From Absicoccus porci (GTDB lineage: Bacteria; Bacillota_I; Bacilli_A; Erysipelotrichales; Erysipelotrichaceae), in assembly GCF_003725415.1 (NCBI RefSeq), contig NZ_RJQC01000002.1, forward strand, positions 565,092-629,091: 64,000 nucleotides of DNA, read 5' to 3'. The notes under the pieces are model-generated. The model saw only the letters and a program-made list of their open reading frames with translations. It was not told where the DNA came from and made no database searches. Shown piece after piece: positions 29,959 to 37,918 of this stretch. The position numbers were made by a program, and so were the translations under genes. How positions within the stretch are numbered: position 1 is the stretch's first letter; each line of letters opens with the position of its first letter.

Positions 29959-30495
29959 ATGTCAGGTAATTGGACAAGTTGGTTGATCATGCTGATCTTG
30001 GTCGCGTATATGATTTATTCCGTTTTTCATACGGTGCAAGTCTATTCGAGACATCGAAAAGCATTAACAGAATGGAAAAAAACAAATGCGGATGCAGAAT
30101 TGTTTGATGATAGTAAAGTTTGGGTCATTTCCAGTGGTATCATGGCTATTGTTGGTATTGTGATCGCATTAAATATTCAAACGATGAATGTGAATAAAGC
30201 TTCAGTTGGTTTGTATCGTATTGCGTATATCATGATTGCTGTCATTTTTATTAGTATGGTCTTTTCTTCATTGGCTAGTAAACGGATGTGGTTTGTGAGT
30301 GATGGTTTTTTCTTTGGTGATCGTTTCTTTAAATTTAAGGATATTGAAAAAAGAGAACCCATTGGTGGAATTGGATCTCATACGTTACATCTAGTCTTTA
30401 AAGATAAGTATGCGATTCAAATCAATAAAAAGATGGATGATAAAATCACTCAAAAAACAAAGATGTGGAAGGCAAGTAAAAAGAATCGTAAGTAA
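29959..30495 (+). CDS. Hypothetical membrane protein
   Basis: The 178-residue protein has three hydrophobic segments (residues about 8-27, 57-75 and 88-108) and a basic C-terminal domain of about 65 residues predicted in the cytoplasm (MWFVSDGFFFGDRFFKFKDI, later lysine-rich). I do not recognise the family. The layout, membrane anchor plus a small strand-rich tail, resembles bacterial PH-like domain proteins. GGGAGGA precedes ATG 29959. It is the last chromosomal gene before the prophage. Confidence 0.75.
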   Translation: MSGNWTSWLIMLILVAYMIYSVFHTVQVYSRHRKALTEWKKTNADAELFDDSKVWVISSGIMAIVGIVIALNIQTMNVNKASVGLYRIAYIMIAVIFISMVFSSLASKRMWFVSDGFFFGDRFFKFKDIEKREPIGGIGSHTLHLVFKDKYAIQINKKMDDKITQKTKMWKASKKNRK

Positions 30496-30610
30496 TCACA
30501 AAATTTCACACATTTTTGGCATAAATAAGCCATGATTATTATGTATTCTTTTATCAGAGCTAAGGAAAAGCTCACTTCATAATCAAATTCCCTTTCTTAA
30601 AACTTTCTTG

Positions 30611-30653
30611 AAAGCGCCTTGGGTTAAAATACGATACCTAAGGCGTTTTCATT
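30611..30653 (+). terminator. Putative terminator at the chromosome-prophage border
   Basis: GCGCCTTgGGT / ACCtAAGGCG imperfect stem with TTTTC tail. This is probably the end of the chromosomal transcript, or of leftward integrase transcripts because A-runs lie on the other side. Confidence 0.5.
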
Positions 30654-30682
30654 TGCCTAAAAGGCTATCAATTTGTATCAAA

Positions 30683-30715
30683 GCCCCACAAAAGCCCCAC
30701 AAAAGCCCCACAAAT
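30683..30715. repeat. Three 11-bp direct repeats at the left prophage end
   Basis: GCCCCACAAAA repeats at 30683, 30694 and 30705 (the last ends in AAAT) directly after the integrase gene. On the minus strand each reads TTGTGGGGC. Such triplets next to a tyrosine integrase gene are likely arm-type binding sites of attL. The crossover core itself was not identified. Confidence 0.65.
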
Positions 30716-31779
30716 TAGATGGAGTTAACCGCATTCAGAAGCGTAGAAACATCAAGATGTGTATATACCTTTTCTGTCACGTCCATCTTGGCGCTATGCC
30801 CGAGTATCTTCTTGATCACCACGGGCTTGACGTCTGCTTCCGTAAGCATACTTGCACAGGTATGCCGTGTATCATGCGGTGTATGATGCATGCGCAATGA
30901 CTTGAGTACCGGATCCCAATGGTACTTTCGGAAAGTGGTATATGTATATGGCCGTATGCCGTCACGACTGATAAGCGTATCGGCACCAACAGCCATCCAA
31001 TCCTTGTAGAAAGGTAAGACCTTATCGGCAATCGGAACCGTACGGATACCACTATCGGTCTTGGATCGGACCACATCAAAGTACTGCTCATCAAGGTGCA
31101 CATCCTCGCGCCTCAGGCTTAGAAGCTCATCGATGCGCACACCGGAGTAGATCAAGGCCAGTATGATACGCACGGTGCTGTCATCCGTATGCTTCCACAG
31201 ACGCTTGATCTCAGTGGCCGTGAAGCGATTATGTTCGTTGCGATTGGGGTTCTTGTTGCGGTACCTGGACAGGTCGATATAAGACGAAAGGTCACGGTCC
31301 GTGATGCCCTGGCCGATCGCGTATTTATACAAGGCATTCATCATGGACTTGAAGCGCTTCAAGGTCGGTGCATTCTTGCCGGATGTATCTATGGATCGGA
31401 TGATATCCTGAACTGTCAAATCTTTGAACTTCATACCATAGACAGGCTCCAAGATCTGAAAGGCCGCACGGTAGCCTTTTTGCGTCGATTCCGAGACGAT
31501 CGGGAAGTGGTCGGCCGACCATGCATCATATACTTCCTTGACCGTCATGACCCTCTTTTCATAGCCATACGGCGAACTGTGATATGCCTGGAGAAGTTCA
31601 AAAGCCTCGGTCCAGGTCTCTGCATATCCAACTGTCTTAAACTTTTTTCTAACTTTCTGATCATCCATATCAAGCTCTTTGGACACTAGTACCCTAGCCC
31701 TATATGGTTTTCTTCTCGTACCAGGCAGCTTGTCGATTCGTCCAAACCCGTTTGGTAACCTTCTTAATTTCTTTGTCAT
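30715..31779 (-). CDS. int: Phage tyrosine integrase
   Basis: The 354-residue recombinase has an N-terminal arm-binding/SAM-like region (VMTVKEVYDAWSADHFPIVSE, residues about 75-160) and a C-terminal catalytic domain. GVRIDELLSLR carries the first arginine, HTPHDTRHTCASML the HxxR, LGHSAK the second histidine, and KVYTHLD the nucleophile tyrosine. It is transcribed toward the left junction, as usual for integrases beside attP. AGAGGAATGAG precedes ATG 31779. Its GC content is visibly higher than that of the chromosomal neighbours. Confidence 0.96.
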   Translation of the reverse strand: MTKKLRRLPNGFGRIDKLPGTRRKPYRARVLVSKELDMDDQKVRKKFKTVGYAETWTEAFELLQAYHSSPYGYEKRVMTVKEVYDAWSADHFPIVSESTQKGYRAAFQILEPVYGMKFKDLTVQDIIRSIDTSGKNAPTLKRFKSMMNALYKYAIGQGITDRDLSSYIDLSRYRNKNPNRNEHNRFTATEIKRLWKHTDDSTVRIILALIYSGVRIDELLSLRREDVHLDEQYFDVVRSKTDSGIRTVPIADKVLPFYKDWMAVGADTLISRDGIRPYTYTTFRKYHWDPVLKSLRMHHTPHDTRHTCASMLTEADVKPVVIKKILGHSAKMDVTEKVYTHLDVSTLLNAVNSI

Positions 31780-31903
31780 TTGTACTCATTCCTCTCTTTG
31801 TGTTAAAATGAGCACATAAAAAGATTAATGATTGTCAGTCATTCTTTTTATGCGCAAGCCCTCTATGACGAGTACCAGTCGCCAGTGGGGGCGCTTTTTT
31901 TTA
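31780..31903 (+). ncRNA. Candidate small RNA antisense to the integrase leader
   Basis: A promoter-like TTGTAC (31780-31785), 18 bp and TAAAAT (31804-31809) overlap the integrase ribosome site on the opposite strand. Downstream are a 10-bp perfect stem CATAAAAAGA / TCTTTTTATG (31815-31852) and a second hairpin with GCGC..CCC / GGG..GCGC ending in eight T (31852-31902). The RNA would be about 90 nt and carry no reading frame. Its promoter faces away from the integrase gene; only the overlap at the leader suggests interference. Confidence 0.45.
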
Positions 31904-31911
31904 TTGTAAGC

Positions 31912-32061
31912 TTATAAAAATAGGTCTATCCTGTTTGCACAAGATAGACCCTCAGTGACGCCCGGATATCCGTCGTCAAGATAAAATATCAGTGACTCCC
32001 ATACGTTGCGTATGTAGCCAAGATTCATTCATATCTTATATCAGCCGTTTTCTTGTGTCAA
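31912..32061 (-). ncRNA. Candidate small RNA upstream of the integrase
   Basis: On the minus strand TTGACA (32056-32061), a 17-bp spacer and TAAGAT (32033-32038) form a good promoter. An RNA starting near 32026 would run about 110 nt, with CATACG-TTG-CGTATG and GGATATCC hairpins. It would end at the terminator GGTCTATC / GATAGACC plus T-run (31912-31950). There is no reading frame with a ribosome site. The remaining stretch to 32173 holds one more plus-strand hairpin, CCCTTCAGTGAGGG with TTTTTT (32123-32146). Confidence 0.5.
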
Positions 32062-32173
32062 ATCAATTGATGTGTACGATTTTATTATTTCTCGATCGAT
32101 TCGATTCATTATTTCCTTGGAGACCCTTCAGTGAGGGCCCTTTTTTATGTGGCATTAAAACATATTAATGTTA

Positions 32174-33136
32174 TTATTGTACGGTTTGCAGTTTGCCATC
32201 TTCTGTCACATAATAGGTAGTACATCCATCTGTTTTAGCAACACCATAAGATCCGTTTGACTGGGATAAACCTACATTTTTTTGAATGATTCCGTTAGCT
32301 GAATATACGCCATAACCAGAATTGTCTGTATAAAGAATAATATTATATTTATATTCACTGTGTGGTTTAACATAATTTAAATACCAGTCTAATAAATTGT
32401 CATCCGTGCACTGTGATGATGCTACATGAATGATTGAATATTCTCCCAATTCTGATCCAGAACCACTGTTTATCGATTCTACTGTTGCATTATCGTAAAT
32501 GTGTTTTTGTGATTCTGATGGTGTGTTTGAATATTCATTTTTTGACGTAACAGAATCACAGAAAGAAGCATAATCGGAAGAACTACGATAATCTTGATCC
32601 ATATTGAATTTGCTTGGAGAAAAATCATTTTCGCAGACCTTTTGTTCACCGTTAAAAATAACTTTATAATTAACATGATTAAAAATGTAAATTCCTTGGT
32701 CTTTATCACCGTCACAATTTCTAGAAACATCTTCAGCCTGTGAAATTACCTGGTTTGGATCATCGGCGCCAAATTCCTTAATGAATAGTTTAGAAATATT
32801 CTTTATATAGTCCTCATTTTTTCCATTATCTTTATCAATGATATCCAAAGAAAAAACTCTATTTTTATTCTCTTTGTCTATGTATGCATAAATATATACT
32901 TTCTCTTTTAGCTTTACTCTTTTTGATCCTTTCCCACTTTTTTTGAATACATATTTCTTTTTATTGAAATACTCAGAGTCGCTTTTATTTATCCATCTTT
33001 GTAAATCATCAATCTTAAAATTAAATGTTTCATAATTATTTGCAACAGATAAGCTATTTTTCGCAGAAACACGATAAGAATTAAAAGGGGCAAAGAAGAG
33101 TAATAGACAGAATAAGCTCGCTAATATTTTTTTCAT
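32174..33136 (-). CDS. Secreted prophage protein of unknown function
   Basis: The 320-residue product begins with a clear signal peptide (KKILASLFCLLLFFAPFNSY, cleavage near VSAKN). The mature part is hydrophilic, rich in Asn, Ser, Tyr and Asp, with five cysteines and no membrane helix or sorting signal, so it is probably released. I do not recognise the family. AT-rich composition and the place in the lysogeny block, distal to the repressor, suggest a moron gene expressed by the lysogen. GGAGAG precedes the start. Confidence 0.75.
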   Translation of the reverse strand: MKKILASLFCLLLFFAPFNSYRVSAKNSLSVANNYETFNFKIDDLQRWINKSDSEYFNKKKYVFKKSGKGSKRVKLKEKVYIYAYIDKENKNRVFSLDIIDKDNGKNEDYIKNISKLFIKEFGADDPNQVISQAEDVSRNCDGDKDQGIYIFNHVNYKVIFNGEQKVCENDFSPSKFNMDQDYRSSSDYASFCDSVTSKNEYSNTPSESQKHIYDNATVESINSGSGSELGEYSIIHVASSQCTDDNLLDWYLNYVKPHSEYKYNIILYTDNSGYGVYSANGIIQKNVGLSQSNGSYGVAKTDGCTTYYVTEDGKLQTVQ

Positions 33137-33170
33137 TTTTCTCTCCTTATTAATAGTTCAAGATTGTTTC

Positions 33171-34247
33171 TTATAGATATTTTTGTAAGGATTTCAACAA
33201 TTCATCTTCTAGATCATAAATATTGTCAAGAGAATTTATATCATGACGGACTGACTTCTTATTTTCATCAGAAATTTCGATGTACTTTTTTCTAGAATCT
33301 AAATGAATCCTGCAGATCCATTTCCTGGTGTTGTTATCAAAAAGAACACCAAAATAGCTTTCAGTATCTTTATATGTGATACGACTGCCTGATACATTCT
33401 TTCTAAGAATGGCCTTTACGATTGCAAAAGCATTAAGTTCATCATAAGTTGTAACAATCTTACTTTTTACTGGTTCTGCTTCATCTTCATCTGCTGTTTT
33501 ATTGTCTGATGTATCTGCCTCTGTTTCAGAATTGGCATTGGCAAGTGTCTCTTTAAATTTGTTGGACATTTGGTCATTGATATACTGATTGATAGCTCTT
33601 TTTGTCAATGGTCGGAATTTTTCAATTACGCGCTGATTCTTTAATCCGTCATACACTCCGTCATTCAATATCAGTCTTATAAAATCGTCAGATGGATTTT
33701 CCACTACATTCTTGAATGCTGTCTTTAACAGACCTAGATATTTTAGATCTGAAGCTGTTCCAAGGATACTGCTGATATTCAAATTATCACTTATAAAGTT
33801 TTTTAAATAGCTGATGGACTGATCACTAAGTTCTTCCATATTAAGGGTATAGAAAGGTTTGGAGTCCATCACATTAGGCTGATCCAGATCGCTGTAAAAT
33901 CTATATTCGATTCCATTGGTCAAAATAGCAAATCTTGATTTTGTCGTACCGAAATATCTGAACAGTTGAGAATCGTGGTTGTCCAGTTTTTCATTGCATG
34001 ATTTTGCCTCGATCAATATGATTGGCTGTCCTTCTCTTAAAATTGCATAGTCTACTTTCTCGCGTTTCTTGATGCCGACATCAGCTGTAAATTCAGGCAC
34101 AAATTCAAGCGGATTGAATACGTCATATCCTAATATTTGAAAAAACGGTAGTATGAACGATTGCTTGGTCGCTTCCTCTGTTTGGATACTGTCCTTTAAC
34201 GATTTGATTCTTTCACTTAACTGATACATTTGTTCTTGTAATTCCAT
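33171..34247 (-). CDS. HsdR-N-like PD-(D/E)xK nuclease of the lysogeny block
   Basis: The 358-residue protein resembles the N-terminal domain of type I restriction subunit HsdR (HSDR_N-type). Key residues: TEEATKQSFILPFFQILGY near 30, EKVDYAILREGQPIILIEAKS near 70-90 (D of VDY and E-x-K of EAK), then QLFRYFGTTKSRFAILTNGIEYRFY, the usual Q-x-x-x-Y helix. There are no HsdR helicase domains and no methylase beside it. The C-terminal third (from about 260) looks like a separate DNA-binding domain. ATG 34247 follows GGAGG; ATG 34262 contains that site and is rejected. Likely a superinfection or restriction function of the lysogen. Confidence 0.8.
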   Translation of the reverse strand: MELQEQMYQLSERIKSLKDSIQTEEATKQSFILPFFQILGYDVFNPLEFVPEFTADVGIKKREKVDYAILREGQPIILIEAKSCNEKLDNHDSQLFRYFGTTKSRFAILTNGIEYRFYSDLDQPNVMDSKPFYTLNMEELSDQSISYLKNFISDNLNISSILGTASDLKYLGLLKTAFKNVVENPSDDFIRLILNDGVYDGLKNQRVIEKFRPLTKRAINQYINDQMSNKFKETLANANSETEADTSDNKTADEDEAEPVKSKIVTTYDELNAFAIVKAILRKNVSGSRITYKDTESYFGVLFDNNTRKWICRIHLDSRKKYIEISDENKKSVRHDINSLDNIYDLEDELLKSLQKYL

Positions 34248-34263
34248 AGTTAAAACCTCCATC

Positions 34264-34548
34264 TTATGGCATATGATTTAAATCAAATTGATTTTTCATA
34301 GTTTTTATAATATTCTCGACTTCTTTTTCACATTTTTCAAAATCGTCTTTTTCGCAATATAAATGATCATGCATGATGTGTATCATTTCATGGATAAAAG
34401 TGTTTTTCATAGTTGAATCGCAAAATCTGGGATTAATTGCTATTATGAATCCATCGTCATACTTCATACACATTCCTCTAATCTTAGTAGTAAATGGATA
34501 ATATTGGATTTGTATATTATTCTGTGCACAAAAATCTTCTAATGTCAT
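34264..34548 (-). CDS. ImmA/IrrE-like metallopeptidase
   Basis: The 94-residue protein has the zinc motif HEMIHIMHDH near residue 50 in an ImmA-type context (IAINPRFCDSTMKNTFIHEMIH). ImmA peptidases cleave phage repressors after DNA damage, inducing the prophage. It lies directly downstream of the repressor gene, which is the normal partner arrangement. It is shorter than ICEBs1 ImmA (169 residues) and seems to be a minimal catalytic domain. Confidence 0.85.
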   Translation of the reverse strand: MTLEDFCAQNNIQIQYYPFTTKIRGMCMKYDDGFIIAINPRFCDSTMKNTFIHEMIHIMHDHLYCEKDDFEKCEKEVENIIKTMKNQFDLNHMP

Positions 34549-34595
34549 AAAATCACCCAGAAGGATTTTATGATTTAAAATGACATTATTTATGT

Positions 34596-35051
34596 CTAAT
34601 CATCAAGTCCTCTTTGCTTTCTAATTGTTTGCACAAACATTAGAACTGACTCAACGTCTTTTGGATCTAAATCTTTCGTTTTGTTGAATAGAATAACCAT
34701 ATCGTCACGGTTAACAATTTGATTGTATATATCTAATAGTTCAGGCTTATCTGCAAGATATTCACGGTTTGCAGCATCATCACCCCATTGGGATTTTTTA
34801 TTTAAGGATTCCCTTGCCTTGGATATAACATTTAAATAATTAAGACCAATTTGATCACAAATAATTTTTAAAGTATCTACTTCTATTCGAGATGTTCCAT
34901 CTTCATATCTCTTTAGAGTTGATTTAGTTTTTATGCCACCAATCAAATCTGAAAGAGTATCTAAACTGATGCCTTTTGACTTTCTTGCAGCTTTGAGTTG
35001 TTTACCTATAGATGCATATAATTCCATATCAATTATGTTTTTATCTGGCAT
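34596..35051 (-). CDS. CI-like prophage repressor
   Basis: The 151-residue protein has a Cro/C1-type helix-turn-helix (GKQLKAARKSKGISLDTLSDLI, TKSTLKRYEDGTSRIEVDTL) at residues about 15-70 and a helical C-terminal half. There is no LexA-like autopeptidase domain, so induction probably depends on the ImmA-like protein encoded next. AAGGATGTG precedes ATG 35051. Divergent from cro across an operator region. Confidence 0.9.
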   Translation of the reverse strand: MPDKNIIDMELYASIGKQLKAARKSKGISLDTLSDLIGGIKTKSTLKRYEDGTSRIEVDTLKIICDQIGLNYLNVISKARESLNKKSQWGDDAANREYLADKPELLDIYNQIVNRDDMVILFNKTKDLDPKDVESVLMFVQTIRKQRGLDD

Positions 35052-35096
35052 ATTATCACATCCTTATAATTATATATTTAATTTCTTTATAATTAA

Positions 35097-35188
35097 ATTG
35101 TACCAAAAAAACGGTATATTTCAACAATAATTTGTTGCATATATTCGGAACGTGATGTATAGTATAGATGTGCCATAAATACGGAACA
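35097..35188. promoter_or_regulatory. Lysogeny switch: divergent promoters and three operators
   Basis: Three 20-bp imperfect palindromes share TGTnCC..TA..TnCGGAACA: 35099-35118, 35133-35152 and 35169-35188 (TGTGCCATAAATACGGAACA, the best). Rightward promoter: TTGCAT (35135-35140), 17 bp, TATAGT (35158-35163). Leftward promoter: TTGAAA (35119-35124), 16 bp, TACAAT (35097-35102). The operators overlap both promoters and lie 34-36 bp apart, as in a CI/Cro switch. Confidence 0.78.
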
Positions 35189-35211
35189 GAAAAAGAAGGG
35201 AGAGGATTTAA

Positions 35212-35418
35212 TTGGATAAATACACCCCAGAGCAAGCCAGAAGATTAAAAGGTATTTCGCAAGCAAAAATGGCAAAACTTATGGGTATTTCAGAAAATAC
35301 CTATATTAATAAAGAAAAAGGTGATACTAAATTTTATATTGATGAAGCATGTAAATTTAGTGATTTAGTCGAAATACCTTTAGAAGACATTATTTTTTTT
35401 AAAAGAGATGTGCCATAA
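35212..35418 (+). CDS. Cro-like regulator
   Basis: The 68-residue protein is almost only a helix-turn-helix (QARRLKGISQAKMAKLMGIS, ENTYINKEKGDTKF). It begins at TTG 35212 after GGGAGAGG. It is the first gene from the rightward promoter and divergent from the repressor, the Cro position. A fourth operator copy overlaps its stop codon region. Confidence 0.88.
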   Translation: MDKYTPEQARRLKGISQAKMAKLMGISENTYINKEKGDTKFYIDEACKFSDLVEIPLEDIIFFKRDVP

Positions 35419-35428
35419 ATATGGAACA
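35409..35428. promoter_or_regulatory. Fourth copy of the switch operator, after cro
   Basis: TGTGCCATAAATATGGAACA differs from the best operator (35169-35188) by one base and overlaps the cro stop codon. It probably binds CI or Cro as a remote site. Confidence 0.7.
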
Positions 35429-35451
35429 CTGTAAATAGAAAGGAAATTACT

Positions 35452-35652
35452 ATGGACTACAGAATGATGGAATATGTGACTGATCTAGCAGTCGAACGTG
35501 AGGAAAGTGCAAAGCGTGTACGAAGTAAATTGAAGCATGCCAAGAAGAAACATCGAGCAATTCGTTTCTTGGCGGAATTGACCTATACAGGTGCCATTGC
35601 AGCAGTACTGATGTACTTGATGCTTGCAGTCACTGCATGGGTAATTGGATAG
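35452..35652 (+). CDS. Small early membrane protein
   Basis: The 66-residue product has a charged, coiled-coil-like N-terminal half (REESAKRVRSKLKHAKKKHR) and one C-terminal hydrophobic helix (GAIAAVLMYLMLAVTAWVIG). Unknown function. GAAAGGAAAT precedes the start; 16 bases before the next gene. Confidence 0.7.
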   Translation: MDYRMMEYVTDLAVEREESAKRVRSKLKHAKKKHRAIRFLAELTYTGAIAAVLMYLMLAVTAWVIG

Positions 35653-35667
35653 AAAGGTGGTGAAACC

Positions 35668-35883
35668 ATGTATGAAGAAGATAAACAGTTGATCTGTACT
35701 CTGCTGTTACCGGTATTACGACGCACAAGAAATCTTCACGATCTGGAAGAGCTCGAATACAAGCGTAAAGGTGACGATGAAATTGTCATTGCTACGTTCA
35801 ACAACGGCTATCAAAAGCATGTCAATGTCAGTTTAGATTCCGGAACAGCAATGATCGTCGATGTGATCAATCACATCGTTTAG
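35668..35883 (+). CDS. Hypothetical early phage protein
   Basis: This 71-residue acidic protein has no recognised motif. The C-terminal part (IVIATFNNGYQKHVNVSLDSG) reads as beta strands. GAAAGGTGGTG precedes the start; it lies in the early operon. Confidence 0.65.
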   Translation: MYEEDKQLICTLLLPVLRRTRNLHDLEELEYKRKGDDEIVIATFNNGYQKHVNVSLDSGTAMIVDVINHIV

Positions 35884-35899
35884 AAAGGAGGAATGAGCT

Positions 35900-36145
35900 A
35901 TGAGAATAACGGTGATGGAGGCGTCAGATCTGCTTGATGTAAGCCCGGATTTTCTTCGGATAGCCCTGCAGCAGGAAAAGCTGCCTATCGGTATTGCCAT
36001 CAAGATCCGAGGAAGTACTAGATTTAAGTACTTCATTAATCCGGCGGATCTAGCCAAGTACATGCATATCAGCTTAAAAGAGCTTGAAAAAAGAAAAGAG
36101 CGACTACACAGATTTGACGGACGTAGCGCTCAGTTGGATATGTAA
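35900..36145 (+). CDS. Excisionase-like winged-helix protein
   Basis: The 81-residue protein begins RITVMEASDLLDVSPDFLRIAL, a MerR/Xis-type helix-turn-helix, followed by a wing-like RGSTRFKYFINPADLAKYM. The size and position suit an excisionase or small early regulator. AAAGGAGG precedes the start. Confidence 0.7.
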   Translation: MRITVMEASDLLDVSPDFLRIALQQEKLPIGIAIKIRGSTRFKYFINPADLAKYMHISLKELEKRKERLHRFDGRSAQLDM

Positions 36146-36172
36146 TTATCCAGCAACAGTATAACACAAATT

Positions 36173-36326
36173 CATGAGCATGACGGACTGGGTAGGCAAA
36201 TTCTACAGTTTTTGATTGCATGATTGAAATCTTAGTGTGACACCTCCTTTCTATATTTTTTTCATTTGCTCACACTTGCATCGTTGATGGTTATTCATAT
36301 CGTCTGCCTGGCCCGTCATGCTCATG
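36173..36326. repeat. Nested inverted repeat in a gene-free gap
   Basis: CATGAGCATGACGG (36173-36186) is matched by its exact reverse complement at 36313-36326, with AGGCA / TGCCT (36194-36198, 36305-36309) continuing the pairing. Inside it AGTGTGA / TCACACT (36234-36240, 36270-36276) forms another stem. The right arm overlaps possible starts of the exonuclease gene. Confidence 0.75.
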
Positions 36327-37016
36327 GATGTAGAGGAGAAAGAAAACCAAAAAATCATGAATTTATTTGAATCGGATGATTATACGACCATCGTCATGGA
36401 CAGCCATGAACAATGGCTGAAAGAGCGCGGCAAAGGCATTGGCGGAAGCGATGCGGCGGCCGTCATCGGCATGAGCCCATGGAAATCACTGCAAGAGCTG
36501 TGGCGTGAAAAGAAGTACGGTGCAGAGGAAATAAGCAATTATGCCATAAAGTACGGCACCGAAGCCGAAGCGCCATTACGGAAACTTTTCACATTAAAAC
36601 ATCCGGAACTTGACGTCCAGCATATGGACGATGTAACGCTCGAATCCAATGAAAACAGATTTATGCGTTACAGTCCGGACGGGCTATTGTATGACAAGGA
36701 TACAGGCAGAAAAGGCATCCTGGAGATCAAAACGTCAATGATAAACAGTTCGATGGCCTATCAGAACTGGAAAGATGACAAGGTGCCTGACCAATACTAT
36801 ATCCAGACCCTGCACGGTCTTTTGGTTACTAAGTTCGACTTTGTCATATACACTGCCGAGCTTCGATTCGTCGATGGATCGTCCAAGATCATCGAACGCT
36901 CTTATCAGACAAAGGATGTACAAGATGATCTTGAGATATTGAAGAATAAGGAAATTGAAGTTTGGAATGAATATTTCTTAGCGGACAAAGAACCGCCATT
37001 CCAGTTTGATCTATAG
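36318..37016 (+). CDS. YqaJ-family phage exonuclease
   Basis: The protein (up to 232 residues) is a lambda-exonuclease/YqaJ-type PD-(D/E)xK nuclease that makes single-strand tails for recombination. WLKERGKGIGGSDAAAVIGMSPW near residue 30, GTEAEAPLRKLF, YSPDGLL and GILEIKTSMIN (E-x-K) are diagnostic. Start unclear: ATG 36318 lies in an inverted repeat with no ribosome site, and ATG 36357 is 18 bases after GAGGAG. It works with RecT encoded two genes on. Confidence 0.92.
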   Translation: MLMDVEEKENQKIMNLFESDDYTTIVMDSHEQWLKERGKGIGGSDAAAVIGMSPWKSLQELWREKKYGAEEISNYAIKYGTEAEAPLRKLFTLKHPELDVQHMDDVTLESNENRFMRYSPDGLLYDKDTGRKGILEIKTSMINSSMAYQNWKDDKVPDQYYIQTLHGLLVTKFDFVIYTAELRFVDGSSKIIERSYQTKDVQDDLEILKNKEIEVWNEYFLADKEPPFQFDL

Positions 37017-37030
37017 GAGGAGGAAAAGAT

Positions 37031-37918
37031 ATGGAATTTACATTAGTGCCATCCATTGGAGAAGATGGGCATATCAAAACAAATGCAAGTGAATTGTTGA
37101 AAGAGATCGAAAAGCCATTGCAGAAGTACAACTACGTCGTTACTGAAGAGACGTACTCACAGGCAAAGACTGACAGAGCAAGTTTGAACAAGATCGCTAC
37201 ACGTATCTCCGATGAAAGAAAACGGATCGAGAATGATGTATTCAAGAACTGGATCCAGGACAAGAAGGATATTATGGAGGTCGAGAAAAAGATAAAGGCA
37301 AGCTCGGCCAAATTAGGTGAAGGCATCACCGCTATCGATGATAAAGAGAAACAGGAAAAAGAACAAAGGATCATCGATAAGTGGAATGAAGAAGTCGGTG
37401 AACTTTACAATATCCAGGCCCTATGGAACAAGAAATGGCTCAACAAATCCTATTCCTTTGCTGATATCGAAAAAGACATTGCCAAGGCCAAAGAGAAAAT
37501 CGATAAAGATATCCTTATCCTGAAGACGTTCATCCCGGATGACCGGGCCGAACAGAAGATGATTTTCAATGTCTATCGAAAAAGCCTGGATGTGACCCTG
37601 GCAAAGGTAGAAGCGGACCGTATCAGGGACGCACATGAACAGGAAAGACTAGAAGCCGAAAAAAAGAAAGAGGCCGAACAGGCACATCTTAACTTCACGA
37701 ACGGAACAGTTGAGACAAGTGAAGGAGCTGAACCGGTCCAACAGGATGAAAAGCCATCACAAGAAGAAGTGCAACCGATGGAAACTGAACCAATCTATTT
37801 TGCTCAGTTCACGGTCGAAGGAACAAGAGACCAGTTGGAAGCCTTGACCAAGACATTGGTTCAGGCACAAAAAGAGATCGGCATGAAAATGAAGGTCGAT
37901 AAGAAAGGACAAGCATAA
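37031..37918 (+). CDS. DUF1351-like phage recombination-associated protein
   Basis: The 295-residue protein is lysine/glutamate-rich with long coiled-coil helices, matching DUF1351 proteins found between YqaJ exonucleases and RecT in Firmicute phages. The N-terminal ELLKEIEKPLQKYNYVVTEE is typical. The biochemical role is unknown. AGGAGGAGG precedes ATG 37031, and recT starts at the next base after its stop. Confidence 0.85.
   Translation: MEFTLVPSIGEDGHIKTNASELLKEIEKPLQKYNYVVTEETYSQAKTDRASLNKIATRISDERKRIENDVFKNWIQDKKDIMEVEKKIKASSAKLGEGITAIDDKEKQEKEQRIIDKWNEEVGELYNIQALWNKKWLNKSYSFADIEKDIAKAKEKIDKDILILKTFIPDDRAEQKMIFNVYRKSLDVTLAKVEADRIRDAHEQERLEAEKKKEAEQAHLNFTNGTVETSEGAEPVQQDEKPSQEEVQPMETEPIYFAQFTVEGTRDQLEALTKTLVQAQKEIGMKMKVDKKGQA

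Noticed and set aside
30680..30720. CRISPR array or att core from the repeats GCCCCACAAAA
   Set aside because: Repeats are 11 bp and contiguous with no spacers; they fit integrase arm sites, and no matching core is present at the right end.
36180..36250. Minus-strand small gene after AGAAAGGAGGTG
   Set aside because: The good ribosome site is not followed by a start codon at a useful distance; the next ATG is 22 bases away and the frame is not protein-like.
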